Assembly (NCBI RefSeq): GCF_003987645.1 | Contig: NZ_NGKA01000006.1 | Span: 1 to 64,000 of the forward strand | DNA from: Vagococcus elongatus | Lineage (GTDB): Bacteria > Bacillota > Bacilli > Lactobacillales > Vagococcaceae | DNA: 64,000 nucleotides | Reading direction: 5' to 3' | Part shown: in pieces, positions 15,981-26,320 of the stretch | How the letters are laid out: the number at the start of each line of letters is the position of its first letter | How positions within the stretch are numbered: position 1 is the first letter of the stretch | The notes under the pieces: model-generated | The model's input: the letters and a program-made list of their open reading frames with translations, nothing else | Database searches by the model: none | What the model was told of the DNA's origin: nothing | Position numbers and translations under genes: made by a program

Positions 15981-17827
15981 TGGCACACGGACCAGGACCT
16001 AAGGGAAGAATATCAGGCAGACCGGAGAAAGCTAAAAATTTCTGGGGAACGACTAAACGTTTACTGAAATATATGTCTTCAAAAATATATGCCGTGTTAG
16101 CAGTGTTTATTTTTGCTATTGTAGGTACCATCTTTCAAATACGGGCACCAAAAAGGCTCGGTGAAGCAACGACAGAAATTTTTGAGGGAGTTAAAAAAGG
16201 CTTTGCAATGATGCAAAAAGGCGAGCCAATCAAAGAGCTGCCGGTGGATTTTGATGCAGTGAAGACGATTTTAGTTTCAGTTGGTATCATGTTTTTGGTT
16301 TCTGCATTGATGGGCTTGCTTCAACAATTAATCATGACGAGAGTCTCTCAAAAAACTGTTTATCAGTTGAGAAATGATTTGAAAGAAAAAATGAATAAAG
16401 TCCCCATCAAATATTATGATACACATTCTAACGGGGATATCATGTCTCGAGCAATCAACGATATGGACAACATCTCCGGGACGTTGCAGCAGAGTTTGAC
16501 TCAACTGCTGACCAGTGTAGTGACGTTTGTTGGTGTTCTGTGGATGATGCTGTCTATTAGCTGGCAGCTGACATTAGTTGCACTTTTGACTGTTCCTTTG
16601 AGTTTGATTGTGGTAATGATTGTTGCGCCTAAATCACAAAAGTTTTTTAGTACCCAGCAGAAAAGTTTAGGACTGCTGAATGACCAGATTGAGGAAACTT
16701 ATGCAGGTCATACAGTCATTAAAGCTTTTAATTATGAGGAAGAGTCGATCACAGAATTCGAAAAAGAAAATGAAATTCTTTTTGAAGTTGGCTGGAAGGC
16801 CCAGTTTATTTCAGCGATGATTATGCCATTGATGAACTTTATTAAAAACTTGGGGTATGTCTTTGTTGCGGTACTGGGAGGTATCAAAGTTGCAAATGGC
16901 AATATGACTTTGGGTAACGTGCAGGCATTCTTACAATATACAACGCAATTTTCTCAGCCAATTACTCAAATGGCTAACTTGATGAATACCATTCAAGCGA
17001 CGATTGCTTCAGCAGAACGTATTTTTGAAGTGTTGGACGAGGAAGAAATGACAGATGAAAAATCCAACATTGCACCGATCAGCACTCCGAATAAAATTAT
17101 TTTTGATCATGTTCAATTCGGGTACGACTCAGAAGACTTGCTGATGACTGATTTTAATTTAGAGGTTCCGGAAGGGAATATTATTGCCATAGTTGGACCG
17201 ACAGGGGCCGGAAAAACGACCTTGATCAATCTGCTGGAAAGATTTTATGATGTGAGTGGCGGCTGTATTAAATTGGATGGAAAAGACATCCGGGATATTT
17301 CACGTGAGGAACTGCGCAGTCGTTTTTCAATGGTGCTGCAGGATACGTGGTTGTTCACCGGCACTATTTTTGACAATATTGCCTATGGACGCAAAGATGC
17401 CACTGAAGAAGAAATCATTCGAGCAGCTAAAGCAGCTCACGCTGACGAATTTATTCGACGCTTACCAGACGGTTATCAAACAATTTTAAATGAGGAAGCA
17501 AGCAATATCTCGCAAGGACAAAGACAGCTCCTTACCATTGCTCGTGCTTTTCTAGCAAATCCAGAAATTCTCATTTTGGATGAAGCTACCTCAAGTGTAG
17601 ATACTAGGACTGAAAGTTTGATTCAAACTGCCATGGGTCGTTTATTGAAGGGACGGACGAGTTTTGTTGTCGCCCATCGATTGTCTACCATCAGAGATGC
17701 CAACAAAATTATTGTGATGAATCACGGTGAAATTGTTGAGACAGGAAATCATGATGAATTGATGGAAAAAAATGGATTCTATGCTGAATTATATAACAGC
17801 CAATTTTCTGAAGATGTAGCTGTTTAA
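15980..17827 (+). CDS. efrB: Heterodimeric ABC multidrug exporter, EfrB-like subunit
   Basis: This 615-residue partner has an N-terminal GPGPKGR extension, six membrane segments and an ATPase domain with Walker A GPTGAGKTT, Walker B ILILDEATSSVD with the catalytic Glu, and an altered signature ISQGQRQ. The altered signature pairs with the degenerate Walker B of EfrA, leaving one fully active ATP site. ATG overlaps the efrA stop. Confidence 0.87.
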   Translation: MAHGPGPKGRISGRPEKAKNFWGTTKRLLKYMSSKIYAVLAVFIFAIVGTIFQIRAPKRLGEATTEIFEGVKKGFAMMQKGEPIKELPVDFDAVKTILVSVGIMFLVSALMGLLQQLIMTRVSQKTVYQLRNDLKEKMNKVPIKYYDTHSNGDIMSRAINDMDNISGTLQQSLTQLLTSVVTFVGVLWMMLSISWQLTLVALLTVPLSLIVVMIVAPKSQKFFSTQQKSLGLLNDQIEETYAGHTVIKAFNYEEESITEFEKENEILFEVGWKAQFISAMIMPLMNFIKNLGYVFVAVLGGIKVANGNMTLGNVQAFLQYTTQFSQPITQMANLMNTIQATIASAERIFEVLDEEEMTDEKSNIAPISTPNKIIFDHVQFGYDSEDLLMTDFNLEVPEGNIIAIVGPTGAGKTTLINLLERFYDVSGGCIKLDGKDIRDISREELRSRFSMVLQDTWLFTGTIFDNIAYGRKDATEEEIIRAAKAAHADEFIRRLPDGYQTILNEEASNISQGQRQLLTIARAFLANPEILILDEATSSVDTRTESLIQTAMGRLLKGRTSFVVAHRLSTIRDANKIIVMNHGEIVETGNHDELMEKNGFYAELYNSQFSEDVAV

Positions 17828-17836
17828 AAAAATGAG

Positions 17837-17881
17837 GTCAAATATATGCTAGGTACAACGAAGCGTATATTTGGCTTTTTT
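17837..17881 (+). terminator. Terminator of the tetR-efrAB operon
   Basis: A 13-bp stem with two G-T pairs (17837-17849 with 17863-17875) is followed by six T. Confidence 0.8.
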
Positions 17882-18000
17882 ATCTGGAATTATACGAATT
17901 AAAAAACGCTTTAAAAGGACCGGGTGGTTATTTCTACACTTTTTTTTCATTCAATGTTAGAATGATGGTTGTATTAATAAGAAAGTGTGGGAAGTTTATA

Positions 18001-18852
18001 ATGGGAAAATTTCGCATAGATCAAGAGACGTCTGTTGAATTGGTGGCATTAAAAGTTAAAGATATCGAGAAGCAATTGAACTTTTATAAAGACCTCTTAA
18101 AATTTGACATATTGAGCGAAGAAAATGGTATGGTATTTTTAGGTATCAAGGAGACAAAAGAGAGTTTATTGATCCTTCTGGAACAGCCGGATGGGTTATC
18201 GAGTCCTTACATTCATAATGGGTTGAATCACTTAGGTTTGGTGGTCCCAACTAGACAGAAATTGAGTAAAATTTATCAGCATTTGGAAAAAAATGACTAT
18301 CCGATTTTGGAGTTAGTTGACCATGGATATGCTGAGTCGATTGTTATCCGGGACCCTGAATTTAATGTTTTGGAAATTTATTGGGACAAGGATGATTCGG
18401 AAAATGCATTTGCTTGTGAGTACGCGCCTTTAGATTTAGACTCTCTCTTAGCAGAAACTGATGAGCCTTACGAAACGCTGACAACAGAAGCCAGAGTAGG
18501 CCATGTGCAATTGAATGTCGTTGATTTAGAAAAAAGCAGAGATTTTTATGAAAATGTTTTAGGATTTCAAATCAGAGATGCACGGTTTAGAAGTGTAAAC
18601 TATTTAACAACAAGTTCCTACCATCACCATCTGTGTCTAAGTAATTGGGAACAGGTAGATGTGCTGGATGACAAACATTTAGGCTTGGATTACATCTCTT
18701 TTCACCTTGAAAGCATGGAGGCTTTGAAGGCGTTGAAGGAAAATGTCGAAGCGATGGGCTGTCAGTTTTTCTTTAATAAAGGGAAAAAGATTTTACAGGT
18801 CGATGATCCAAATGGTATCCACATCTGGTTTAGAGTCAAACCGAAAAAATAA
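18001..18852 (+). CDS. VOC-family (glyoxalase/ring-cleavage dioxygenase-like) protein, CatE-like
   Basis: This 283-residue protein holds two vicinal-oxygen-chelate modules (about 10-135 and 165-280), as seen in LVALKVKDIEKQLNFYKDL and GHVQLNVVDLEKSRDFYENV. Firmicute homologues are annotated as CatE-type catechol-2,3-dioxygenase-like enzymes, but their substrate in lactic-acid bacteria is unknown. I chose the ATG at 18001, which fits family length; the upstream ATG at 17962 would add 13 residues without a better ribosome site. Confidence 0.82.
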   Translation: MGKFRIDQETSVELVALKVKDIEKQLNFYKDLLKFDILSEENGMVFLGIKETKESLLILLEQPDGLSSPYIHNGLNHLGLVVPTRQKLSKIYQHLEKNDYPILELVDHGYAESIVIRDPEFNVLEIYWDKDDSENAFACEYAPLDLDSLLAETDEPYETLTTEARVGHVQLNVVDLEKSRDFYENVLGFQIRDARFRSVNYLTTSSYHHHLCLSNWEQVDVLDDKHLGLDYISFHLESMEALKALKENVEAMGCQFFFNKGKKILQVDDPNGIHIWFRVKPKK

Positions 18853-18890
18853 TTTGATGGTGTGTAGAAAGCTCGAAACTGTGTCAGGTT

Positions 18891-18928
18891 AAGCTGTAGA
18901 AGATGACCTCATCTTCTACAGCTTTTTT
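18891..18928 (+). terminator. Strong terminator after the VOC gene
   Basis: A 16-bp perfect stem (18891-18906 with 18909-18924) runs into T residues. The rest of the gap to 19197 holds only a plausible extended -10 (TGTTAAAAT, 19116-19124) for murA2. Confidence 0.9.
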
Positions 18929-19197
18929 GTATGAGTTTACTAAGTGATTGGTTGTTTTCCAGTAACGTAGTCTGAATTGAAGGTCCGCTAATGATTGTAT
19001 GTAGTGAAACTCACTGAATAAAGCGGAATAAAATGAACCTTTTAAGCAAAAATCTCCTGAGAAAAGGATATTTGTTTCAATTAGACGGTGGCTACTTTTT
19101 AAAAGCCTCTATTTATGTTAAAATAGAAAAGATTATGGATGAAATAAAAAAATTGCTAACTGTTAAATAGATAAGATTTGAAGAAATGAGTGGAAAA

Positions 19198-20460
19198 ATG
19201 AAAAAATTTGTGATCAATGGCGGGAAGCCTTTAAAAGGTGAAGTGACGATCAATGGAGCGAAAAATAGTGCTGTTGCATTGATTCCGGCAGCGATATTAG
19301 CGAACTCACCTGTAGTGTTAGAAGGTGTGCCAGATATAGATGATGTCTATTCTCTGAAAGAAATTTTAGAAATCATGGGTGTGAAAGTGAGTTTCGAAAA
19401 TGACCAGATGACGATCGATCCTCGAGAGATGGTCTCGGTTCCTATGCCAAGTGGAAAAATTAACAGTTTAAGAGCTTCCTACTATTTTATGGGGGCATTA
19501 TTAGCCAAATTTGGTGAAGGGGTGGTAGGACTGCCAGGAGGCTGTTTCCTTGGACCGCGACCTATTGATCAGCATGTGAAAGGTTTTGAGGCGTTAGGTG
19601 TTAAAGTAGACTCAGAGCATGGAGCCATGTATTTACGTGCACCAGAAACTGGCTTGACCGGCACACGAATTTTTATGGATGTGGTTTCCATTGGTGCCAC
19701 GATTAATGTTATGTTGGCGGCAGTCAAGGCTAAAGGGCGGACGGTAATTGAAAATGCTGCCAGAGAGCCGGAAATTATCGATGTGGCGACGTTATTGAAT
19801 AATATGGGCGCTAAAATCCGCGGTGCTGGAACAACTGAAATCAGAATTGACGGTGTAGAAAGCTTATCAGGGTGTCGACACTCGATTATCCCTGACCGTA
19901 TTGAAGCGGGGACATACATTGCCTTGGCCGCTGTGGCAGGCGAGGGAGTCTTAATCCGCAATGTGATTCACGAACATATCGAAAGTTTCATCTCCAAACT
20001 TCAAGAAATCGGCGTGAATTTAGATATTAGCGAAGATGCCGTGTACGTCCATCCAGCTAAAGAATTAAAAGCCGTTAATGTGAAGACCTTTCCTTATCCT
20101 GGGTTTGCAACAGATTTGCAACAGCCTCTGACTCCTTTATTGTTAAAAGCAACCGGCCAAAGTATCATTGAAGATACCATCTATCAGCAGCGAATCAATC
20201 ATATCCCTGAATTAGCCCGTATGGGAGCAGATTGTCATGTGGAAGGCAATATGATTATTTTGAACGGACCGGCAAAATTATATGGAGCAGAAGTGGCTGC
20301 CAGTGATTTGCGGGCTGGGGCTTGCCTTGTGATGGCCGGCTTGATTGCTGAAGGAGAAACGACTATTACTAATGTAGAGTATATTTTACGAGGATATGAT
20401 TCTATTATTGAAAAGCTGATTAATTTGGGTGCAGATATTCGTATGATTGAAGAAGATTGA
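19198..20460 (+). CDS. murA2: UDP-N-acetylglucosamine 1-carboxyvinyltransferase 2
   Basis: This enzyme moves enolpyruvate from PEP to UDP-GlcNAc, the first committed step of peptidoglycan synthesis. The catalytic cysteine is in [13 protein letters not shown], the form usual for the second paralogue (MurAB/MurZ), and the position before rho supports that. Length is 420 residues from 19198 (MKKFVINGG), which agrees with the family; an ATG at 19186 would add four residues. Cys gives expected fosfomycin sensitivity. Confidence 0.92.
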   Translation: MKKFVINGGKPLKGEVTINGAKNSAVALIPAAILANSPVVLEGVPDIDDVYSLKEILEIMGVKVSFENDQMTIDPREMVSVPMPSGKINSLRASYYFMGALLAKFGEGVVGLPGGCFLGPRPIDQHVKGFEALGVKVDSEHGAMYLRAPETGLTGTRIFMDVVSIGATINVMLAAVKAKGRTVIENAAREPEIIDVATLLNNMGAKIRGAGTTEIRIDGVESLSGCRHSIIPDRIEAGTYIALAAVAGEGVLIRNVIHEHIESFISKLQEIGVNLDISEDAVYVHPAKELKAVNVKTFPYPGFATDLQQPLTPLLLKATGQSIIEDTIYQQRINHIPELARMGADCHVEGNMIILNGPAKLYGAEVAASDLRAGACLVMAGLIAEGETTITNVEYILRGYDSIIEKLINLGADIRMIEED

Positions 20461-20576
20461 TTTGTTTTTTAAAAATCTTAGTTGTTTAAGGTGAAAAAAA
20501 CGTTTTTGAAAGTTATTTAAAAAGGAATACAGAAGGTGTTGTCGCGGCAGCAGCCCGATAAGTGAAAGGAGTCTTT

Positions 20577-21857
20577 ATGAAAGACTATTTAACCATGGGA
20601 GAGTTGGATAACAGCACTCTCAAAGAGATTTATGCTTATGCAAGACAATTTAAGATCCCCTATTACAGTCAGATGAATAAAAAAGAACTGTCTCTTGCGG
20701 TCATCCGTGCGCAGGCGGAAAAACAAGGTTTCTTCATGATGGAGGGAATCTTGGATATCGTCTCCCAAGACGGTTATGGTTTCTTGCGGCCGATTAATTA
20801 TTCGCCTAGTCAGGAAGATATTTATATTTCTTCTTCGCAGATTAGACGTTTTGGCTTGAGGAACGGTGATAAAGTTTCAGGAAAAGCCCGGCCCCCTAAA
20901 GAATCCGAACGTTATTATGGGTTAATGCATGTGGAAACTGTTAACGGGAAAAATCCGGAAGAAGCAAAAGAACGACCACATTTTCCTGCTCTAACGGCGA
21001 CTTACCCTGATGAACAGCTGATTTTGGAAACAACGCCAGGCAGATTGGGCACTCGAATGATCGATATTTTTTCTCCTGTAGGTTTTGGTCAACGGGGACT
21101 GATTGTTGCTCCGCCGAAAGCCGGAAAAACAAGCTTGATAAAAGAAATCGCCAATGGCATTACAACTAATTATCCCGATGTAGAGTTGATTGTTCTGTTG
21201 ATTGATGAGCGTCCTGAAGAAGTCACAGACATTGAGCGTAGTGTAAAAGCCGATGTGGTGTCCTCAACCTTTGATTTACAACCGCAAAATCATACCCGGA
21301 TATCGGAGTTGGTTTTAGAACGTGCCATGCGACTAGCGGAGGACAAACGAGATGTTGTTATTTTAATGGATAACATCACACGTCTTGCCCGAGCCTATAA
21401 CTTGGTCATTCCACCTAGCGGAAGAACATTAAGCGGAGGGATCGATCCGGCTGCCTTCTATCGTCCTAAAAAGTTTTTTGGGGCTGCTCGAAATATTGAG
21501 GAGGGCGGAAGTCTGACGATTCTTTCCACTGCTCTGATTGATACAGGCAGCAGGATGGATGACGTGATCTATGAAGAGTTTAAAGGAACAGGGAATATGG
21601 AACTGCATCTTTCTAGGGAATTAGCTGAAAGACGTATTTTCCCAGCCATCGATGTGAAGAAGTCCGGTACCAGAAAAGAAGAACTTCTCATCGACCAGAA
21701 AAATCTTGATGATATTTGGAAATTGCGTCGCAATATGAAAGGCGACTCGTTAGAGTATACGGAACAATTGTTGAATTTTCTTAGAAGAACAAAAAACAAT
21801 CAAGAGTTGTTTAAAGCCTTTAAAGATGTCTCTTTTGGTAAAAATACCCGCCATTAA
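20577..21857 (+). CDS. rho: Transcription termination factor Rho
   Basis: This 426-residue hexameric RNA helicase ends untranslated transcripts. It has the N-terminal Rho domain, an RNA-binding cold-shock-like domain (GYGFLRP, about residue 60-66) and the ATPase core with P-loop APPKAGKT and [13 protein letters not shown] start at the ATG at 20577 because AAAGGAG lies at proper distance; the GTG at 20562 lacks one. murA2, rho and rpmE2 are adjacent as in many Firmicutes. Confidence 0.95.
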   Translation: MKDYLTMGELDNSTLKEIYAYARQFKIPYYSQMNKKELSLAVIRAQAEKQGFFMMEGILDIVSQDGYGFLRPINYSPSQEDIYISSSQIRRFGLRNGDKVSGKARPPKESERYYGLMHVETVNGKNPEEAKERPHFPALTATYPDEQLILETTPGRLGTRMIDIFSPVGFGQRGLIVAPPKAGKTSLIKEIANGITTNYPDVELIVLLIDERPEEVTDIERSVKADVVSSTFDLQPQNHTRISELVLERAMRLAEDKRDVVILMDNITRLARAYNLVIPPSGRTLSGGIDPAAFYRPKKFFGAARNIEEGGSLTILSTALIDTGSRMDDVIYEEFKGTGNMELHLSRELAERRIFPAIDVKKSGTRKEELLIDQKNLDDIWKLRRNMKGDSLEYTEQLLNFLRRTKNNQELFKAFKDVSFGKNTRH

Positions 21858-21973
21858 TTTACGATAAAATCATTGCTTAATTAAAAAAGATATGATAATA
21901 TCATAATGTTGTGAAAGCAAAGAAATAGAAACTCTGGTTCAGCAAATGGTCCAGGGCAAAGGAGAGATAAACA

Positions 21974-22237
21974 ATGAAAGAAGGCATTCATCCAAAATAC
22001 CAACCAGTTGTATTTATGGATTCAACCACTGGCTACAAATTTCTGTCAGGATCAACGAAACATACGACTGAAACAATCGAATGGGAAGATGGCAACACTT
22101 ATCCATTAGTTCGGGTGGAAATCAGTTCTGATTCACATCCTTTTTACACAGGTCGTCAAAAATTCACTCAAGCAGATGGACGTGTGGATCGTTTCAACAA
22201 AAAATATGGTCTTACAGACGAAAACGCACAAGAGTAA
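21974..22237 (+). CDS. rpmE2: 50S ribosomal protein L31 type B
   Basis: This 87-residue protein matches zinc-independent L31[20 protein letters not shown] at the start without the CxxC pairs of type A, and [20 protein letters not shown] near the end. It has its own GGAGAG site and a terminator behind. Confidence 0.95.
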   Translation: MKEGIHPKYQPVVFMDSTTGYKFLSGSTKHTTETIEWEDGNTYPLVRVEISSDSHPFYTGRQKFTQADGRVDRFNKKYGLTDENAQE

Positions 22238-22270
22238 TTGTGATGTGTTAGAATGTTGTGACATTATGAG

Positions 22271-22300
22271 GGGTTTTCCTAATAGGGAAATCCTTTTTTT
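22271..22300 (+). terminator. Terminator after rpmE2
   Basis: A 10-bp stem with two G-T pairs (22271-22280 with 22284-22293) is followed by seven T. Confidence 0.75.
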
Positions 22301-22431
22301 ATGCGGTTTTTCCGCAAAAGACAGATAAATAGAAAGAGACAGATTTATCCCGAAAGATTAACGCAAGGTGTCTATAAAAAAGTAAGTAAAAATGATAAAA
22401 TAAAGTTAGAGAAAAAGAGAAGGAGGATGTT

Positions 22432-22908
22432 ATGGTGCTGAGAACTATTTCTTCTAAAGATAATCAAGCGGTGGAGCGGTTAGTCAAGTCTTCTCTAAAG
22501 GAAGTTGGGTTGGCAATGAAGGGAACAGCTTACATGGATCCCCAGTTAAGTCAATTATCACAATTTTACTTGGACACGCCAAAAAGCCGGTTTTGGGTTA
22601 TTGAAGATGAGGACGAAGTTGTTGCCTGCGGCGGCTATGGTCCGATAGAAGGCGTTTCAGACATGGGAGAATTGCAAAAATTGTATGTTAGAAAAGATAA
22701 ACGGGGACAGGGGTTGTCAAAGCAATTGATGGATCATATCTTATCTCATGCAAGTCAGGATTATGATTACCTGTATATCGAAACCCATCATATCTTAAAA
22801 GAAGCTAACAGTCTCTATCAGCAGTATGATTTTAATCAGATATCGAGACCGTTGGGACATCCTGAGCATAGCGCCATGGATTGCTGGTACATAAAAAAAT
22901 TAAAATGA
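22432..22908 (+). CDS. GNAT-family N-acetyltransferase
   Basis: This 158-residue protein has the acetyl-CoA-binding core of the GNAT fold: LQKLYVRKDKRGQGLSKQLM (motif A, about 82-101) with the RGQG loop. The N-terminal half binds the unknown acceptor. An AAGGAGG site precedes the ATG. Monocistronic between two terminators. Confidence 0.85.
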   Translation: MVLRTISSKDNQAVERLVKSSLKEVGLAMKGTAYMDPQLSQLSQFYLDTPKSRFWVIEDEDEVVACGGYGPIEGVSDMGELQKLYVRKDKRGQGLSKQLMDHILSHASQDYDYLYIETHHILKEANSLYQQYDFNQISRPLGHPEHSAMDCWYIKKLK

Positions 22909-22937
22909 ATGAACTTGTAGTACCATTATGAATAATT

Positions 22938-22980
22938 CACCCCCATTGAATCAAGCTATCATCCTGATTCAATGGGGGTG
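22938..22980. terminator. Bidirectional terminator between the GNAT gene and fbp
   Basis: A perfect 16-bp stem (22938-22953 with 22965-22980) with an 11-nt loop separates two convergent genes. Confidence 0.85.
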
Positions 22981-22994
22981 TTAGTTTTGAAAGT

Positions 22995-24857
22995 TTATTG
23001 TTCTAGAGTGACTATTTGTTGTTTGATTTTTTTGATTTGGTGATTAAGTTTTTCTGCTTCCGTAGTGTCTTTGATTAGTTTTCTTCGACTGGCACGATCT
23101 ACTAATCGTCTGATTAAAGCCTGTGGTTTGTTGGAATGAACCACTCCTTTTTGATGTGTCACTAACTGCATGCCGAAAGAATTTGATATCAGCGTGTAAC
23201 CGCTGATGCCTGTCGTTTTCTGATAAGCTTTTGAAAAACCGCCATCAATTACTATTAATTTTCCGTTTCCTTTGATGGGATTTTCTCCTTTAACTTCTTT
23301 TATCGGTGTGTGACCGTTAATAATATGAGCATCATCTTTAGGCAAATTGAATTCCTTTAAAATATTTTCGCATACCGATTGATTATTTCTCAATTGATAA
23401 TAAGCATTCTTTTCCTCATAATGTGTGCCCTTGTCAGCGATAAAATATCTTTCAAAAGTGGTCATTTCCTTTTTTCCAAATAGCGAGGAGAATTCCCCTA
23501 CCCATAAATACCAAAGCATGTCAGTAGAAAAATCCGTTTCTTTTTTAGGATGGGCACAGCATAGCCGGACCTGTTTTTCATAAAAGTCGATGAGACTTTT
23601 TCCTGATAGTTTTTCCCCTTGTAGCGTGATTGACTGAAAGGAGCCGTCAGGGTTTAGTGGCAGGCACCCGTGAAGCAACAAATTATCATTGTAGCAAAGA
23701 TACATACTGCCTTTGTCCAAAAGGAATTGAACGTGTTCCTGCAGTTTTTCAGATTGGTCAAAGGATAGTCGCAGCATGGCAACCAGCTCTAATTCTTCAG
23801 TTGTCAGCACGTCGGGATGCTTCGAGCAAATAGTTTGAAAGCAAGTGTTTTCCAGAGAATAGACTTTTCCATTTTTTTCCATTAATAATTGATCAAAGTC
23901 GATGTTATTGAAAAGCAGCCTGTGATTCATTTTGAATTCTGGCCGACGTTTGATCAGTTGATGCTCTAGCTTGAATTGAATCATCGCTGCGGCTTGCTGG
24001 ACCCGGTTCATCAAGCTTTTTTGGTGTGGGGATACTGTGGCATCGTCCTCTGTTTTTGGCACAAATGCAGGGTTGTCTTTATAGTAAACAAACGCAAAAT
24101 GATAGAGCGGGTTCAAATTGATGTCGTAAGCTTTTTCTAAAATATTCAGATGACCGTACCGAGCGCAGATACGGATGATATTCATCAGGCAGATGTTGGA
24201 TCCTCTTGCGGCCCCCATCCAAGTGATGTCGTGATTTCCCCACTGTATATCCACAGAATGATAGTTTTGGAGGAAATCGATGATTTTATCTGGGGCAGGT
24301 CCTCTGTCGTAAATGTCTCCAATAATATGCAAGTGGTCGATGGTGAGTTTTTGAATCATTTGACTCAATGTAATAATTAGTTCATCCGCCAGTTTTTCAC
24401 GCGTAATTCTTTTGCTGATTTTTTTTGGATCGCCAGATGTTGAAAATAAAAGTTCATCAATAATATCAGTGTGTTCAGAAGCCAAAGAAATGATTTTTTC
24501 TTTGGAATACTTGCCGCTTAAAAATTTGGTTAATGAGACTAAGCGGTCAATGGTCAGGTCAATCCAATCTTCAGTTGCTTTTTCTTCCTTGCTGACTGAT
24601 TCTAAAAAGGTCTCAGGATTGATAATGAGAGATTCAAGGTCGGTCTGTGCTTTTTCATCAAGCTGATTAAAAAAACAATAATGGATTTTTTCTTTAATAG
24701 TACCTGCACCGCTGCGAATGACCGTAGAAAAATGGTGATACTCGCCATGTAAATCACTCATAAAATATTCTGTTCCTTTTGGAAGCTCAAGGGAAGCCTT
24801 TAAATGAGCTAACTCTTCAGTTAAATAGCGGACAGAAATTTTATTATCACTGTTCAT
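22995..24857 (-). CDS. fbp: Fructose-1,6-bisphosphatase class III
   Basis: This 620-residue protein is the Firmicute-type gluconeogenic phosphatase that converts fructose-1,6-bisphosphate to fructose-6-phosphate. It carries calcineurin-like metal motifs: SDLHGEYHHF (34-43), IIGDIYDRGPAPD, WGNHDITWMGAA and INGHTPIKEV. Length is near that of the family (about 640). Alone on the minus strand. Confidence 0.95.
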   Translation of the reverse strand: MNSDNKISVRYLTEELAHLKASLELPKGTEYFMSDLHGEYHHFSTVIRSGAGTIKEKIHYCFFNQLDEKAQTDLESLIINPETFLESVSKEEKATEDWIDLTIDRLVSLTKFLSGKYSKEKIISLASEHTDIIDELLFSTSGDPKKISKRITREKLADELIITLSQMIQKLTIDHLHIIGDIYDRGPAPDKIIDFLQNYHSVDIQWGNHDITWMGAARGSNICLMNIIRICARYGHLNILEKAYDINLNPLYHFAFVYYKDNPAFVPKTEDDATVSPHQKSLMNRVQQAAAMIQFKLEHQLIKRRPEFKMNHRLLFNNIDFDQLLMEKNGKVYSLENTCFQTICSKHPDVLTTEELELVAMLRLSFDQSEKLQEHVQFLLDKGSMYLCYNDNLLLHGCLPLNPDGSFQSITLQGEKLSGKSLIDFYEKQVRLCCAHPKKETDFSTDMLWYLWVGEFSSLFGKKEMTTFERYFIADKGTHYEEKNAYYQLRNNQSVCENILKEFNLPKDDAHIINGHTPIKEVKGENPIKGNGKLIVIDGGFSKAYQKTTGISGYTLISNSFGMQLVTHQKGVVHSNKPQALIRRLVDRASRRKLIKDTTEAEKLNHQIKKIKQQIVTLEQ

Positions 24858-25034
24858 TTTCTCGACTCTCTTTCGGCTATACCTAATTCGATAGTAGGTA
24901 TAGTAAAGTATATTTTAATTCATTTTATTCGACTATACCATTTTTATGATTTAAATCAAGTTTAATATTTAATTGCTTCTAGATCAAGTCTTTCGTATAA
25001 TAATAAAGCGACAAATTATGAAAGGGTGAACACT

Positions 25035-25718
25035 TTGCTTAATCCAATGATGCAACGGCCAGTCGTCAAACAAGAAATTGTAGATTTTATGCGTCAAAAA
25101 CAAAAACAGTTGACAGGTCCTTTGGGAAGGATACAAAAAGAAGCCAATCAACGCAATGTACCGATCATTCCACATGAAACAGTTGTTTTTTTACAATTTT
25201 TGTTTCAACAAATCAAACCAAAAGAAATCTTAGAAATTGGCACAGCTATAGGGTTTTCTGCCGGATTGCTGGCTCAGTCTGCGCCGGAAGATGCACGTAT
25301 TACCACGATTGATCGCTTTGATGTGATGATCAAGGAGGCAAAAATAAATTTTAAAACGTTAGATATTGAAGATAAAGTGACTCTTTTAGAAGGGGATGCG
25401 GCAGATATCTTGCCGACGTTAAAAGGGCCTTATGATTTTATTTTTATGGATAGTGCCAAGTCAAAATATATAGATTTTTTACCGGAATGTCTGAGAATGT
25501 TGAAAAAGGGGGGAGTCATCATGATTGATGATGTCTTTCAAGCGGGCACTATTTTGCAGCCTATTGAGGAAATTCCTCGTAGTCAACGCAGTATCTACCG
25601 GAAATTAAATTTGTTATTTGATAAAGTTTTACTTCATGAAGATTTAACTACCAGTCTGCTTCCCCTTGGTGATGGTGTACTTTTAGTGACAAAAGAACAA
25701 GATGAGGTTGAACTGTAA
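25035..25718 (+). CDS. SAM-dependent O-methyltransferase (YrrM/COMT-like)
   Basis: This protein of about 227 residues has the class I methyltransferase fold with EILEIGTAIGFSAG (SAM loop), TIDRFDVM and FIFMDSAKSKY. Such proteins in Firmicutes (YrrM) lie near translation genes and some act on tRNA wobble uridines (TrmR). I prefer the TTG start at 25035, six bases after AAAGGGTG; the GTG at 25026 overlaps that site. Substrate is not shown by the sequence. Confidence 0.85.
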   Translation: MLNPMMQRPVVKQEIVDFMRQKQKQLTGPLGRIQKEANQRNVPIIPHETVVFLQFLFQQIKPKEILEIGTAIGFSAGLLAQSAPEDARITTIDRFDVMIKEAKINFKTLDIEDKVTLLEGDAADILPTLKGPYDFIFMDSAKSKYIDFLPECLRMLKKGGVIMIDDVFQAGTILQPIEEIPRSQRSIYRKLNLLFDKVLLHEDLTTSLLPLGDGVLLVTKEQDEVEL

Positions 25719-25925
25719 ACTCTCTTTTATTTTAATAAAAAACGTTGATATTTTTTTAGGATGTACAAATCATCTAAAGATTCAAAGTTAAAAGAGACAC
25801 AAGTCAAAGGGGTATTGCTAAAAAAAGATTATATAATTTTTTTTAGCTAAAAATAAGGTGTGCTATAAAAAGCGGTTTGCGAGCGTTTTCTTTGCTTTTT
25901 TCAATAAAATTAACTAAAATAAAGA

Positions 25926-25953
25926 CACCAAGGATGTTATATTAACCTTGGTG
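25926..25953 (-). terminator. Terminator of the tRNA-Arg gene
   Basis: An 8-bp perfect stem (25926-25933 with 25946-25953), read on the minus strand, is followed by T-rich sequence. The interval 25719-25925 holds nothing recognisable. Confidence 0.75.
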
Positions 25954-25972
25954 CCTTTCTGTGTTTATCAGA

Positions 25973-26046
25973 CGTCATAGGAGGGATTCGAACCCCCGAC
26001 CGTTCGCTTAGAAGGCGAATGCTCTATCCAGCTGAGCTACTATGAC
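25973..26046 (-). tRNA. tRNA-Arg (anticodon TCT)
   Basis: A complete cloverleaf: 7-bp acceptor stem (GTCATAG with CTATGAC), D arm with AGCTCAGCTGG, anticodon loop CTTCTAA giving anticodon TCT (reads AGA/AGG), and T arm GGGGGTTCGAATCCC. The CCA end is not encoded. It is a single tRNA, not part of a cluster. Confidence 0.95.
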
Positions 26047-26066
26047 AAAATTGAACAACATAGATT

Positions 26067-26095
26067 ATTATAGTGAATCTAGTTAACTATGTCAA
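26067..26095 (-). promoter_or_regulatory. Consensus promoter of tRNA-Arg
   Basis: On the minus strand TTGACA (26095-26090) and TATAAT (26072-26067) match consensus perfectly with a 17-bp spacer, ending about 20 bp before the tRNA. Confidence 0.9.
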
Positions 26096-26320
26096 CTGTT
26101 TTCGGGTTCTTTTCCAAAAGTTTAGCTGCTTAAGAATAATTAAGTGGTCCTGTTTTCTTTCTTCGTGTAAAATAAAATTTTTTTCGCGGTCTCAGCAGAC
26201 AAAATGATGATATAAATGGACAAATTTTGAAAAAATAGATACACTAGAAATTGTTCTTAACAATATTTGGGGATGTTGAGGGGAAAACATCATAAGGGAA
26301 AGGGAAGAGGAAGACTACAC

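Noticed and set aside
25874-25890. cre-like string TGCGAGCGTTTTCT
   Set aside because: It lacks the conserved CA at the right side and is not near a gene start on either strand.
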